53,144 bases of DNA from Prevotella sp. (GTDB taxonomy: Bacteria; Bacteroidota; Bacteroidia; Bacteroidales; Bacteroidaceae), in the NCBI GenBank assembly GCA_017478025.1, contig JAFVGZ010000023.1, positions 1 through 53,144 on the forward strand. The letters run 5' to 3'. The position numbers were made by a program, and so were the translations under genes. Positions 40,118 to 48,983 of the stretch are shown here, piece after piece. Each line of letters starts with the position of its first letter. The stretch's first letter is position 1. Under the pieces are notes generated by a model. The model did no database searches, was not told the origin of the DNA, and was given only the letters and a program-made list of their open reading frames with translations.

Positions 40118-43100
40118 TTATGCATTATTAATTACCACCGTCCCTTCTTGCTTCAGTCCGTCCATCATCAGCGTCGCCGGATGGGGCAGTCTCACATGGC
40201 GCACGTGCTTTGTCTCGCGCACGGCGGGGAGTTTATCAAGCACATCGCGGCGCAGTATCTCCAGTTCGCCGTTGCCATAGGCCTCACGGTCGCTTATGGG
40301 ATTGCCGTTGCGGTCGTGATATACGTCGATAGTGAAATATCCCACACCAAGGGAGGTGAGGTTCTGGAAGAAATGCGTTCCCTGCGATGGGTCAACATAG
40401 TGTGACGGCAGTATCTCCTCGACTATCAGTCTGGCAGCCGAGATATTAGGCCATTTGACGGGTATGCCGAGCCATTCATCGGAACTGCCCCAGCGTCCCG
40501 GACCGATGAGGATATACGAGTCAGGATGAGGGGTGAGGGGCGAGGGATGAGAGTCTGTTTGAGAATCTATATGAGGGTTTACCTGGGCAGCAAGGAAGGC
40601 ATCGTTGATGCTGTCTATCTCGTCCTGTATCATGCCGTTATTTGATGGCGAGTAGTCATCGTCCACCTTCACATACACCACATCCTGCAGGCCCTCTACC
40701 ACCCCGTGTCCCAGGGAGTTGTGCGAGCGTAGCAGACATTGTTCGTCAGGTATCTCAAGCAGGTCTTCGTTCAGCTCCTGCTTGGTATCTACTATCGGCC
40801 TTATCTGCAGCAGATAGAACGACAGGGAGCCCTCTTTACCGTTGTGTGGAGGGTGAATGTTGCATGCCATCTCTATCTCCACAGGTCGTCGCATCTCGTC
40901 GCTTCCCAGCTGCAGCGCCATCTGCATAAGCTCTGGGAAGGGGAACACCTCCTGCTCCAGAACGCCGTTCATCGAGACAATCTTCCTGCCACCCTCATAC
41001 ACTCCCGGGCGTATCACCTGGTCGTATGGGTCAAACGTTGAGGCGATATACCTCAGCGACCCCTCAGGCTCCGCATCGTTCACCCTGCGGCGTGTCAGAT
41101 TGAGGCCATCGTCGGTGGTGAAGGTCATCGTGGTGTCAGAGCGCTTTATGGCGAGAAAGCTGGTCTGCGTCTGTCGCAGGGCTGTTTCCATCTCAGACAT
41201 CTGCATGACCTTACGCGGATGAGCTGGCGAGAGGCATAATGTCTGACCTCCATCGACAATATACTTTCCCAGTCCCAAGGCGAGTGAGGCTATGCCTTCC
41301 TCGGGGCGTTCATCACCCACGGGGTAGTAGTTCAGGGAGCGTAGCACACCTGAGATATTCGGGTAGTAATAGTCGCCGAAGTCCTGCCCCACCACCTCTT
41401 GTATTATCACCGCCATCTTCTCCTGGTCTATCAGGTTCTGGGTGGCTGTCATATAGGCCTTCGAGTCGTGGTAATATACTGAGGCATAGACGCTCTTTAT
41501 GGCCTTGGAGAGGTTGCTCAGCATCTCGTCCCTGTTCTCCGAATAGGGTATCATGTATGTGGAATAGACACCCGCAAAGGGCTGATAGTGACTGTCCTCC
41601 AGCAGAGATGACGAGCGTACAGCCAATGGTTTGCGCGTTGCATCGATAAGGGTATCCAAGTCATCGCGCAGAGAGTCGGGCAGCTGTCCCTGCAGGAAGT
41701 GCTGCAGTATCACCTCGTCATCGGCATCGCTCAGCGCCACCTCCCACAGGTTGTTGTCAGTCATGAATGTGTCAAAGATATCCGTACACATCACCACCGT
41801 CTTGGGTATCATCACGCGAGCATTAGGGTACTGGTGCAGCTCGCTGTGCTTCTTGATGATATTGTCGAGGAAGGCCAGTCCCCTACCCTTTCCGCCCAGC
41901 GAACCGTCGCCGATGCGGGCAAAGTGTGAATAGCTGTCAAAGCGGTCTTTATTGAACACCGCCACCACGCCCAGGTTCTTCATGTGGCGATAGGCAACGA
42001 TTGCGTCAAAGATATACCTGCGATGAGTCTCCACGTCAGGATAGCGATGCCACGTGATCTCCTTCAGAAACTCCGACACGGGGAAGATAGCCCTCGCTGC
42101 CAGCCAGCGCGAGATGTGGTTTCGGCTCACGTGATAGGCCATACAGTCCGACGGTATCTTGTATATCTGGTCTTGCAACTCCTTGAGGTTCTTCACACGC
42201 TTTATCACCTCACGCGTCTGCGGATCGCGAAACAGGAAGTCACCAAAGCCGAAATGCTCTGCCATGATGGAGTGCAGATCCACGCTCAGCTTCTTCGAGT
42301 TCTTATCGACCATCTTCACTCCCCTCACGTTCAGCTTCAGTCCCTGCTCCGAAGTATCCATTATCATGGGCAAATACTCGTCGTGCTCTCTCACCGCCTG
42401 CAGGAATTTCACTCCTGCCAGCTCGTCTTCCACCCCGTCTTTGGGGAAGCGGCAATCGCTGATGATGCCGAGCAGATGGTCATGATACTGCTCATACATA
42501 GCCAACGCCTCCTCATAGTTACGTGCCAGCAGCACCTTCGGGCGTCCCCTCATGCGCAGCATCTCTGCCGTAGTGTTCAGCGCCTCGGTAGCAAAGTTCA
42601 GGCTCTGCGTCAGTATGTACTTATACAGGTGGGGCAATATGGAGGAATAGAACCTGATACTGTCCTCCACCAGCAGCACACACTTCACGCCGGCCTCGGT
42701 ATCGTTGACCACGTTCATCTTGTCCTCTATCAGCTTGATGATAGATAGTATGAGGTCCGTATTGCCCAGCCAGCAGAAGACGTACTCAAAGATGCTTAGG
42801 TCCAGGTTCTCCATACGTCTGCTGATGCCGTGCGAGAACGGTGTCAGCACCACGCAGGGTGTCTTGGGAGTTATCTCCTTTACCTCACGCGCCACGTCAA
42901 AGGCATCATTGTCCGCATTGCCCGGCATACAGATGATGAGGTCAAAGACGGCATACTCAATGGCATCGCGCGCCTCCTCTATCGTACACACCTGGGTGAA
43001 CGAAGGCGGGTAGCGCAGACCCAGCTGCATATACTCCGAGAAAATCTTCTCATCCACACGCCCGTCATCCTCCAGCATGAAAGCATCATACGGATTGGCA

Positions 43101-43165
43101 ATAATCAGCACATTGAAAATGCGCCGCTGCATCAGGTTAAGAAAAGTAACGTCCTTTAATTCCAT
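40118..43165 (-). CDS. PEP-synthase-like ATP-binding protein with receiver-like N-terminal domains
   Basis: The 1015-residue protein starts with two receiver-like domains (about 15-130, FNVLIIANPYDAFMLEDDG; about 160-290, VKCVLLVEDSIRFY and LLGIISDCRFPKDG). A pyruvate-phosphate-dikinase/PEP-synthase type ATP-binding domain follows (about 410-800: GSLGGKGRGLAFLDNII, LAVRSSSLLEDSHYQPFAGV, MAVIIQEVVGQDFGDYYYP). I find no TSHAA-type phosphohistidine domain and no PEP-binding barrel, so it cannot be a complete PEP synthase. Near residue 870 an insert (QTDSHPSPLTPHPDS, DNA about 40518-40580) looks repeat-derived, just before YILIGPGRWGSSDEWLG. The role is unknown; a nucleotide-dependent phosphotransfer or sensory function is an inference. 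Confidence 0.82.
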   Translation of the reverse strand: MELKDVTFLNLMQRRIFNVLIIANPYDAFMLEDDGRVDEKIFSEYMQLGLRYPPSFTQVCTIEEARDAIEYAVFDLIICMPGNADNDAFDVAREVKEITPKTPCVVLTPFSHGISRRMENLDLSIFEYVFCWLGNTDLILSIIKLIEDKMNVVNDTEAGVKCVLLVEDSIRFYSSILPHLYKYILTQSLNFATEALNTTAEMLRMRGRPKVLLARNYEEALAMYEQYHDHLLGIISDCRFPKDGVEDELAGVKFLQAVREHDEYLPMIMDTSEQGLKLNVRGVKMVDKNSKKLSVDLHSIMAEHFGFGDFLFRDPQTREVIKRVKNLKELQDQIYKIPSDCMAYHVSRNHISRWLAARAIFPVSEFLKEITWHRYPDVETHRRYIFDAIVAYRHMKNLGVVAVFNKDRFDSYSHFARIGDGSLGGKGRGLAFLDNIIKKHSELHQYPNARVMIPKTVVMCTDIFDTFMTDNNLWEVALSDADDEVILQHFLQGQLPDSLRDDLDTLIDATRKPLAVRSSSLLEDSHYQPFAGVYSTYMIPYSENRDEMLSNLSKAIKSVYASVYYHDSKAYMTATQNLIDQEKMAVIIQEVVGQDFGDYYYPNISGVLRSLNYYPVGDERPEEGIASLALGLGKYIVDGGQTLCLSPAHPRKVMQMSEMETALRQTQTSFLAIKRSDTTMTFTTDDGLNLTRRRVNDAEPEGSLRYIASTFDPYDQVIRPGVYEGGRKIVSMNGVLEQEVFPFPELMQMALQLGSDEMRRPVEIEMACNIHPPHNGKEGSLSFYLLQIRPIVDTKQELNEDLLEIPDEQCLLRSHNSLGHGVVEGLQDVVYVKVDDDYSPSNNGMIQDEIDSINDAFLAAQVNPHIDSQTDSHPSPLTPHPDSYILIGPGRWGSSDEWLGIPVKWPNISAARLIVEEILPSHYVDPSQGTHFFQNLTSLGVGYFTIDVYHDRNGNPISDREAYGNGELEILRRDVLDKLPAVRETKHVRHVRLPHPATLMMDGLKQEGTVVINNA

Positions 43166-43205
43166 GATTTAATTCATAATTCATAATGCATAATTAGCCC
43201 CACAA

Positions 43206-43262
43206 GCCCCGAAGGGGCTAAAAAAAGAGAGGCGAATAACACCATCGTTATCCACCTCCCAT
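43206..43262 (-). terminator. terminator of gdhA with adjacent GC hairpin
   Basis: On the bottom strand GAGGtgGATAAC...GTTATtcGCCTC folds with two small internal mismatches and is followed by seven T (43226-43220). A second hairpin, AGCCCC/GGGGCT (43206-43220), comes directly after. Confidence 0.75.
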
Positions 43263-43283
43263 TTTTCTATTGTTGTTCAATCT

Positions 43284-44624
43284 TTATACGATGCCCTGAG
43301 CCATCATAGCCTTAGCAACCTTGATGAAGCCTGCTACGTTAGCACCCTTCACGTAGTTGATGTAGCCGTCAGCCTCTGTGCCGTACTTCACGCAGTTAGC
43401 GTGGATGTCGTCCATGATTCTGTGCAGGTAGTTATCAACCTCCTCAGAAGTCCAGCGCAGACGCTCAGAGTTCTGTGACATCTCAAGACCTGATACTGAT
43501 ACGCCACCAGCGTTGGCAGCCTTACCAGGAGAGTACAGGATCTTAGCGTCCTGGAACACCTTGATAGCCTCTGGAGTGGTAGGCATGTTAGCACCCTCAG
43601 AAACAGCGATTACGCCGTTAGCTACGAGAGTCTTAGCTGCCTCCTCGTTGATCTCGTTTTGGGTAGCAGAAGGAAGTGCAATCTCGCAACCCTTCTCGCC
43701 CCAAGGCTTCTTTCCCTCAACGTACTTAGCGTTAGGATACTTCTCAGCATACTCCTTGATGCGGCCACGCTGTACGTTCTTCAGCTCCATGATGAAGTCC
43801 AGCTTCTCACGGTCAATGCCGTCTGGATCATAGATGTAACCGTTAGAGTCAGAGCAGGTCATAGGAATAGCACCGAGCTGGATGAGCTTCTCCATTGTGT
43901 ACTGTGCTACGTTACCTGCACCTGATACGAGAACCTTCTTGCCCTTGATGTCGATGTTGCGGGTCTTCAGCATGTTCAGCAGGAAGTAAACGTTACCGTA
44001 ACCTGTTGCCTCAGGACGGATCAGAGAACCGCCGAACTCCAGGCCCTTACCTGTCAGCATACCCGTGAACTGATGGGTCAGCTTCTTATACATACCGAAC
44101 ATATAGCCTACCTCACGGCCACCTACGCCGATGTCACCTGCTGGTACATCCTCGTCGGCACCTACGTGGCGATAGAGCTCAGTCATAAATGCCTGGCAGA
44201 AACGCATAACCTCTGCGTCGCTCTTGCCGCGTGGAGAGAAGTCAGAACCACCCTTTGCGCCACCCATAGGCAGAGTGGTCAGAGAGTTCTTGAATGTCTG
44301 CTCAAAAGCGAGGAACTTCAAAATACCGAGGTTCACAGACTTATGGAAGCGGATACCACCCTTGTATGGGCCAATCACGTTGTTGTGCTGGATACGATAA
44401 CCCATGTTGGTCTGTACGTTACCCTTGTCGTCAACCCATGACACGCGGAACTCAATAACGCGATCTGGAATGCAGAGGCGCTCAATAAGATTTGCCTTGT
44501 CAAACTCTGGGTGCTTGTTGTACTCCTCCTCAATCGTTGGGAGAACCTGGCTTACTGCCTGGATGTACTCTGGCTCATTCGGGAATCTCTGCTTGAGGTT
44601 CTCAATCACTTTCTGTGCATTCAT
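43284..44624 (-). CDS. gdhA: NADP-type glutamate dehydrogenase
   Basis: The 446-residue hexameric enzyme interconverts 2-oxoglutarate plus ammonia and glutamate. It has the glutamate-binding PMGGAKGGSDFSPRGKSD with the catalytic Lys, GGREVGYMFGMYKKL, and a Rossmann domain with KVLVSGAGNVAQYTMEK. The length matches the roughly 445-residue bacterial NADP class. It is monocistronic, with a leader of about 110 nt and a strong terminator. Confidence 0.96.
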   Translation of the reverse strand: MNAQKVIENLKQRFPNEPEYIQAVSQVLPTIEEEYNKHPEFDKANLIERLCIPDRVIEFRVSWVDDKGNVQTNMGYRIQHNNVIGPYKGGIRFHKSVNLGILKFLAFEQTFKNSLTTLPMGGAKGGSDFSPRGKSDAEVMRFCQAFMTELYRHVGADEDVPAGDIGVGGREVGYMFGMYKKLTHQFTGMLTGKGLEFGGSLIRPEATGYGNVYFLLNMLKTRNIDIKGKKVLVSGAGNVAQYTMEKLIQLGAIPMTCSDSNGYIYDPDGIDREKLDFIMELKNVQRGRIKEYAEKYPNAKYVEGKKPWGEKGCEIALPSATQNEINEEAAKTLVANGVIAVSEGANMPTTPEAIKVFQDAKILYSPGKAANAGGVSVSGLEMSQNSERLRWTSEEVDNYLHRIMDDIHANCVKYGTEADGYINYVKGANVAGFIKVAKAMMAQGIV

Positions 44625-44741
44625 TTTCTTTCTTTCTATTACTGTTTGTTGTTGTAATTAGTGTGCCTCCTACTATACCTTATTTATATATATAAGTCGT
44701 GTATTTTCGGCTGCGCACATACTTAATACCTGAAAACGCTG

Positions 44742-44749
44742 CAAAATTA
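44742..44749 (-). promoter_or_regulatory. -7 promoter element TAATTTTG of gdhA
   Basis: The bottom strand reads TAATTTTG 118 nt before the gdhA ATG. It is a good match to TAnnTTTG; the -33 box is not obvious. Confidence 0.5.
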
Positions 44750-45079
44750 CACATTTCTCCCGAAACCACCAAGAAAAAGTGGCAAAAATTTTGTTTTTGA
44801 ATGCAAAAAGTGACAATTTGCCTAAAAAAAGCCAATAAAAAAGTAATTTTGTCGGAAAGAAAACTCCACAGCCAACACCCCAGCCCTCCCCCGTGGTAGG
44901 AAGAGCAAAACGATAATTATGCATTACGCACTATGCATTCTGTATTAGCTGAGTCTCAGCCCGGGGACGTGGGCGTCCTCGCCCGCGCCAAAAAAGATTC
45001 GATTACTTCATCCACGTCCCTCCCCCCCTGGGGGGGGGACGGAGGGGGCTAATTATGAATTATAAATTATGCATTACAA
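44750..45079. repeat. AT-rich divergent promoter region and GC-rich inverted repeat
   Basis: A rightward TTTG (44817-44820) plus TAATTTTG (44844-44851), spaced by 23 nt, may drive the gene at 45080. Between that and the gene lie cagccctcccccgtgg (about 44880), gggcgtcctcgcccg (about 44967) and a large inverted repeat cgtccctcccccc/gggggggggacg (about 45016-45042). Then comes the repeat aattatgaattataaattat running to the start codon. Confidence 0.55.
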
Positions 45080-47152
45080 ATGTCCCTCCTCTTCATACTC
45101 ATATCTCTGCTAACACTTACTAACGCCATCACCCCCTCCCCCGTCGAGGACTCGCAGGAACTTCCATCCACATCCCTCCCCTCGCAAGACTCCCCCTCTC
45201 CTATAGAGGACAGTCAGGATTGGGCTTCCCCCCAAACGGAGGAGCTGCAGGACGGTTTCCTCATCCCCCTCTACGGAAACTCCGATGGCGGGGCAAAGGA
45301 GATGGAAGTGGCACACGAACAGCTCCTGGAACTCCAGCAGAATCCCCTTGACATCAACACAGCAGAGGCAGAAGATTTCCTGCAAATCCCCGGTCTCAAT
45401 ATCTCCCAGATTAGCGACATCATCGAATACCGGGAGCGCTACGGCCAGTTTCGGAGCCTCTATGAGCTCAACCTCATCCCTTCCCTTGACAGCCACCTCA
45501 TCCAATACCTCGCCCCCCTCCTCACCATAGCGCCATCAGACCGTTCCCGCGTCCCCACCCAGGCATCCATGCTCCTCACCGCCTCTCTGCCATTATACCG
45601 CAGACAGGGCGACATCGATGGTACATACCTCGGAGACCGCACCGCCCACTCCCTGCGTGTCAACGTCACGCATCGCAGCGGCATCAGCCTCAACCTCACC
45701 GGAGCAAAATCCAGCGGAGAGCCATTTGCCTCCAAAGGCAACCGATGGGGCTATGACAGCTATGCCTACAACCTCACCATTCGTAATCGCGGCCCGCTCA
45801 AGCAGCTCATCCTGGGCACATTCCGCGGACAGTTCGGCATGGGACTGACAATGAACAACAACTTCACCCTTGGCAAGCAGGCCATGCTCGCAGCAGCGGG
45901 GCGCCAGACCACCACCTTCTCGCCCCACAACGGCAGCTACGACGGCAAGCACCATCAAGGCATCGCCGCCGTGCTGGACCTATCGAGCGCCCTGCAGCTC
46001 GCCACCTACTTCTCTTGGAGATACGTTGATGCCACGCTCAATGCTGACAGCACCATCTCCACCATCATCACAGACGGCTACCACCGCACCGTCAACGAGA
46101 TGCAAAAGAAAAACAACAGCAGTCTCACGTCAGCAGGCCTCCATCTTCGCTACCATCACAAGACGAAACGGGGACTGCGCTATGACCTCGGAGCCTCATT
46201 CGTTTACTCACACTTCAGCCGCACCCACAACCCCACCTTCAGCAAAGCAGATACCGTACCCCAGTCAAAAGCCTATCGGCTCTACTACCTTCACGGCAAC
46301 AATCCGTGGAACGCCGCTGTGGATTACAGCATCAAGTGGAATCGCCTCACCCTTGCCGGAGAAACGGCTATGAGTCATAAAAAAGCCATAGCAACCATCA
46401 ATAGCCTGCTATGGCATGTCTCCTCACGTGTCGATATTACTGCAGTACAGCGCTTCTATTCCTATAAATACTACTCCTACTTTGGCAAGTCCTTTGGCGA
46501 AAACTCCACCCCAAACAATGAGAGCGGTGCATACGTGGCATTGCAATGGAGTCCCCTGCGACATCTCGTCATAGGCGCATATACCGACTATGCCTACTTT
46601 CCGTGGTATCGCTACCACCACCCTACAGGAACATACTCATGGGACAACGCGCTGACTGCCACCCTGGACGTAAAACGATGGACACTCGCCATGAAACTGC
46701 GCATGAAGTTCAAGGACGAGACAACAGAGAGGCTGCGGTTCACAGCTGCATATAAGGACACACGATGGCAGCTCACCACAATGCTCGAGGGGTGCTATTC
46801 AAAGGACGACAAAGCAAAGAACGGCCTCTCGGTGTCGCAGACAGCAAAATACTCCTTCAGCAAGAATTCCACACTTAGTGCCCAGGCAGCCTTCTTCTCT
46901 ACCGACGATTATGACTCAAGGGTCTATATTCGCACGTTGCCATTGCTCAACAGCTTTTCCTACACTCCATTCTTTTACAAAGGCATCCACGGCGCATTGA
47001 TGCTTTCCCTGAAACCGATACAACGCATCACCGTCCTGGTACGCCTGTCCCACACACATTATCTCAACCGCTCCACAGTGGCAACAGCAGACAGAATGAT
47101 AAACCACCCATACAAGACCGATATAGACATTCAGTTTAAACTATCTTTATAA
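45080..47152 (+). CDS. exported helix-hairpin-helix protein with outer-membrane-type beta region
   Basis: The 690-residue product has a signal peptide (LLFILISLLTLTNA). A low-complexity region of about 45 residues follows, containing PSPVEDSQE and PSPIEDSQD, then a ComEA-like double helix-hairpin-helix (about 88-155: NPLDINTAEAEDFLQIPGL, YRERYGQFRSLYELNLIP). About 520 residues of alternating hydrophobic/polar beta strands end in FKLSL, as in outer-membrane barrels. It may be a DNA-binding or uptake-related outer-membrane protein; that function is inference. The low-complexity part could derive from spacer repeats. Confidence 0.8.
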   Translation: MSLLFILISLLTLTNAITPSPVEDSQELPSTSLPSQDSPSPIEDSQDWASPQTEELQDGFLIPLYGNSDGGAKEMEVAHEQLLELQQNPLDINTAEAEDFLQIPGLNISQISDIIEYRERYGQFRSLYELNLIPSLDSHLIQYLAPLLTIAPSDRSRVPTQASMLLTASLPLYRRQGDIDGTYLGDRTAHSLRVNVTHRSGISLNLTGAKSSGEPFASKGNRWGYDSYAYNLTIRNRGPLKQLILGTFRGQFGMGLTMNNNFTLGKQAMLAAAGRQTTTFSPHNGSYDGKHHQGIAAVLDLSSALQLATYFSWRYVDATLNADSTISTIITDGYHRTVNEMQKKNNSSLTSAGLHLRYHHKTKRGLRYDLGASFVYSHFSRTHNPTFSKADTVPQSKAYRLYYLHGNNPWNAAVDYSIKWNRLTLAGETAMSHKKAIATINSLLWHVSSRVDITAVQRFYSYKYYSYFGKSFGENSTPNNESGAYVALQWSPLRHLVIGAYTDYAYFPWYRYHHPTGTYSWDNALTATLDVKRWTLAMKLRMKFKDETTERLRFTAAYKDTRWQLTTMLEGCYSKDDKAKNGLSVSQTAKYSFSKNSTLSAQAAFFSTDDYDSRVYIRTLPLLNSFSYTPFFYKGIHGALMLSLKPIQRITVLVRLSHTHYLNRSTVATADRMINHPYKTDIDIQFKLSL

Positions 47153-47471
47153 CTATTTATTGATGTCAATGTCTATTATGTCATTCATATGTCCCTGTGG
47201 TACTTCAACAATTCAATAATCTCCTGAAAAGAGTTTCGATATGGTTGTCTGCCTCATCAAACAACACGTGGTTCTCTGCAAACTCAGGACGTATGCCCCA
47301 GAAATTAACGTTTTGATATGCTGTGTTGGGGAGGATATAACTATCGATAGTGATGTCTGTATCACGAAATGTTAGCTCCACTTCTTCCTTTAGTGTTCTG
47401 TAAAACTGAATTTTGGGACCTTGCAGGAAAAATTAATAATTTCATAAATTTCGATTTGTCTATTTATAATG
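47153..47471. other. spacer holding a gene remnant
   Basis: Between the convergent genes the only protein-like sequence is the fragment at 47205-47432. I see no terminator with a clear U-tract. Confidence 0.5.
47205..47432 (-). pseudogene. C-terminal fragment of an unknown gene
   Basis: The bottom strand keeps a 75-codon frame with no start codon and a normal stop at 47205. It has strongly protein-like composition: KIQFYRTLKEEVELTFRDTD, YILPNTAYQNVNFWGIRPEF and HVLFDEADNHIETLFRRLL. A possible start, ATGAAATTATTAATTTTTCC, lies just upstream in another frame. It looks like the end of a gene whose 5' part was lost or frameshifted. I do not recognise the family. Confidence 0.5.
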
Positions 47472-48767
47472 CTATTCTCTATTGCTTGCAACGATATATG
47501 AGCAGTACTTACTAAGCAGATTTGACATAGGGAGGTTTCCTTTTTTGAATCGCTCCGCATCAAGTTTCAACAATCTTTCATTCACAGGTTTCTTTCCCTT
47601 GAATATGGCTTTTAGATACGGAATGCCATTCTCCTCGGAAATACTTACTTCAGTAAAGAACTGCGAAAGATCCTCTGCATCATAGACGATGGAGTAACTT
47701 GGACGCTTGGCTCCGGGAATGTCCTCTTTCAGTATGTTCTTGTCAACCAAGTCCTGTATGTCGCGTATGGCGGTGTCCTTCGAACACTTCGCCAATGTTG
47801 CCCATGTCTTGGATGTTATCTTTGTCTCGTAGCCGTCAAGGAACAGATTGAGCATCTGCGTTTGCCTTTCTGTCATTGGTACAGCGGAAGCTTTCTGCCA
47901 GAAGAAACTCTTGTTCAAGATGGTAGTGACAATGGTGTCTGCCTCATCGAGCGCATTCACCAATTTCTGCAGATACCACGTCAACCATTCCGTAATATCA
48001 CCATCACCATGCTGCATCCGCTCCAAGATGTCGTAATAGTGGTTCTTATCCTTGTTAATCTGTGATGAGACATTGTAGAAGCGGAACTCACTGTTTTCGC
48101 CACGTGCCAAAAGAATGTCGGAAAGGATGCGAGCCAAACGGCCATTGCCATCCTCAAAGGGATGAATACTCACAAACCAGAAATGTGCTATGGCTGATCG
48201 GATCACGCTGCTTACAGGCTCATCCTTGTCGAACCATGTGAGGAACTTTTGCATCTCTTCTTCTACACAATCTGGAGACGGCGCAATATAATGAATCTTC
48301 TCACGTCCGAACATTCCGCTGACAATATGCTCCTCGTTTGTACGGTACTGACCTATTTCTATCTGGCTTCCTTCTCTATAACCCGAAGGAAAGAAAGCGG
48401 ATTGCCAGGCGCACAACTTTTCTTTGCTAAGAGGCTGATTATAATTTTGTACAGCTTCCAGCATAACACCCACAACGGAATCAATATAGTGTGAAGGAGC
48501 AGTATATTTCACGTTATCAATGCCCAGCCTTCTGGCAATGGAAGAACGTACCTGATCCATGTTCAGCCGTATGCCTTCAATCTCCGAAGAATACACCACG
48601 TCATAAGTCAGGTTCTCGGCCATAGCACGTAACTTGCTATCAAAGCCCAACGAACTCAGCCTGCCGTATAGCAAGCCTTGCATACGGAATACTTTCTCCT
48701 GAAGGAGAGACACCTCAGAAGCGTCCCAACGGAAGTTTGTCCAATTGTCTCTTTCGTGTATATACAT
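47472..48767 (-). CDS. Fic-family protein (class II, with C-terminal winged helix)
   Basis: The 431-residue protein has an N-terminal helical domain with the inhibitory motif SSEIEG (60-65, matching (S/T)xxxE(G/N)). The Fic core has HPFEDGNGRLAR (His202), the full AMP-transferase signature. A C-terminal winged-helix region (about 320-370: LFLDGYETKITSKTWATLAK, IRDIQDLVDKNILKED) follows. Fic enzymes transfer AMP from ATP to target hydroxyls; class II members are autoinhibited by the N-terminal helix. The winged helix and the repeated TGCGAC sites at the promoter suggest autoregulation. Confidence 0.93.
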   Translation of the reverse strand: MYIHERDNWTNFRWDASEVSLLQEKVFRMQGLLYGRLSSLGFDSKLRAMAENLTYDVVYSSEIEGIRLNMDQVRSSIARRLGIDNVKYTAPSHYIDSVVGVMLEAVQNYNQPLSKEKLCAWQSAFFPSGYREGSQIEIGQYRTNEEHIVSGMFGREKIHYIAPSPDCVEEEMQKFLTWFDKDEPVSSVIRSAIAHFWFVSIHPFEDGNGRLARILSDILLARGENSEFRFYNVSSQINKDKNHYYDILERMQHGDGDITEWLTWYLQKLVNALDEADTIVTTILNKSFFWQKASAVPMTERQTQMLNLFLDGYETKITSKTWATLAKCSKDTAIRDIQDLVDKNILKEDIPGAKRPSYSIVYDAEDLSQFFTEVSISEENGIPYLKAIFKGKKPVNERLLKLDAERFKKGNLPMSNLLSKYCSYIVASNRE

Positions 48768-48784
48768 AACGCATTCCTGCTTTG

Positions 48785-48886
48785 TGCGACAATATAACAG
48801 TTATAACGCCGCAAATTCTGCGACAAAGATACGAAAATAATGCTGAACTACTAAATAAAAACGCAAAATATCGCATATCCTGCGAC
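48785..48886 (-). promoter_or_regulatory. operator-rich promoter of the Fic gene
   Basis: The -7 element TATCTTTG is at 48831-48824. The hexamer TGCGAC occurs three times on the top strand (48785-48790, 48819-48824, 48881-48886). Two of these belong to inverted repeats, CGCA-N5-TGCG (48810-48822) and TCGCA-N5-TGCGA (48871-48885). The sites lie in the leader, at the transcription start and upstream of the -33 region. Confidence 0.6.
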
Positions 48887-48926
48887 GTTTTTACCTCCAA
48901 ACGTCGAAAGCATACTTGAAGATACT

Positions 48927-48964
48927 AACAAAGGGACCTGCCCGAGCGGACAGGTCCCTTTGTT
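48927..48964. terminator. perfect 14-bp bidirectional terminator
   Basis: AACAAAGGGACCTG pairs perfectly with CAGGTCCCTTTGTT around a 10-nt loop. It lies just after ppdK (leftward) and upstream of the Fic promoter, insulating the two. Confidence 0.85.
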
Positions 48965-48983
48965 AATTATATCAGAGTGATAA

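Noticed and set aside
40118-43165. Calling the 1015-residue protein ppsA
   Set aside because: The phosphohistidine and PEP-binding domains are missing.
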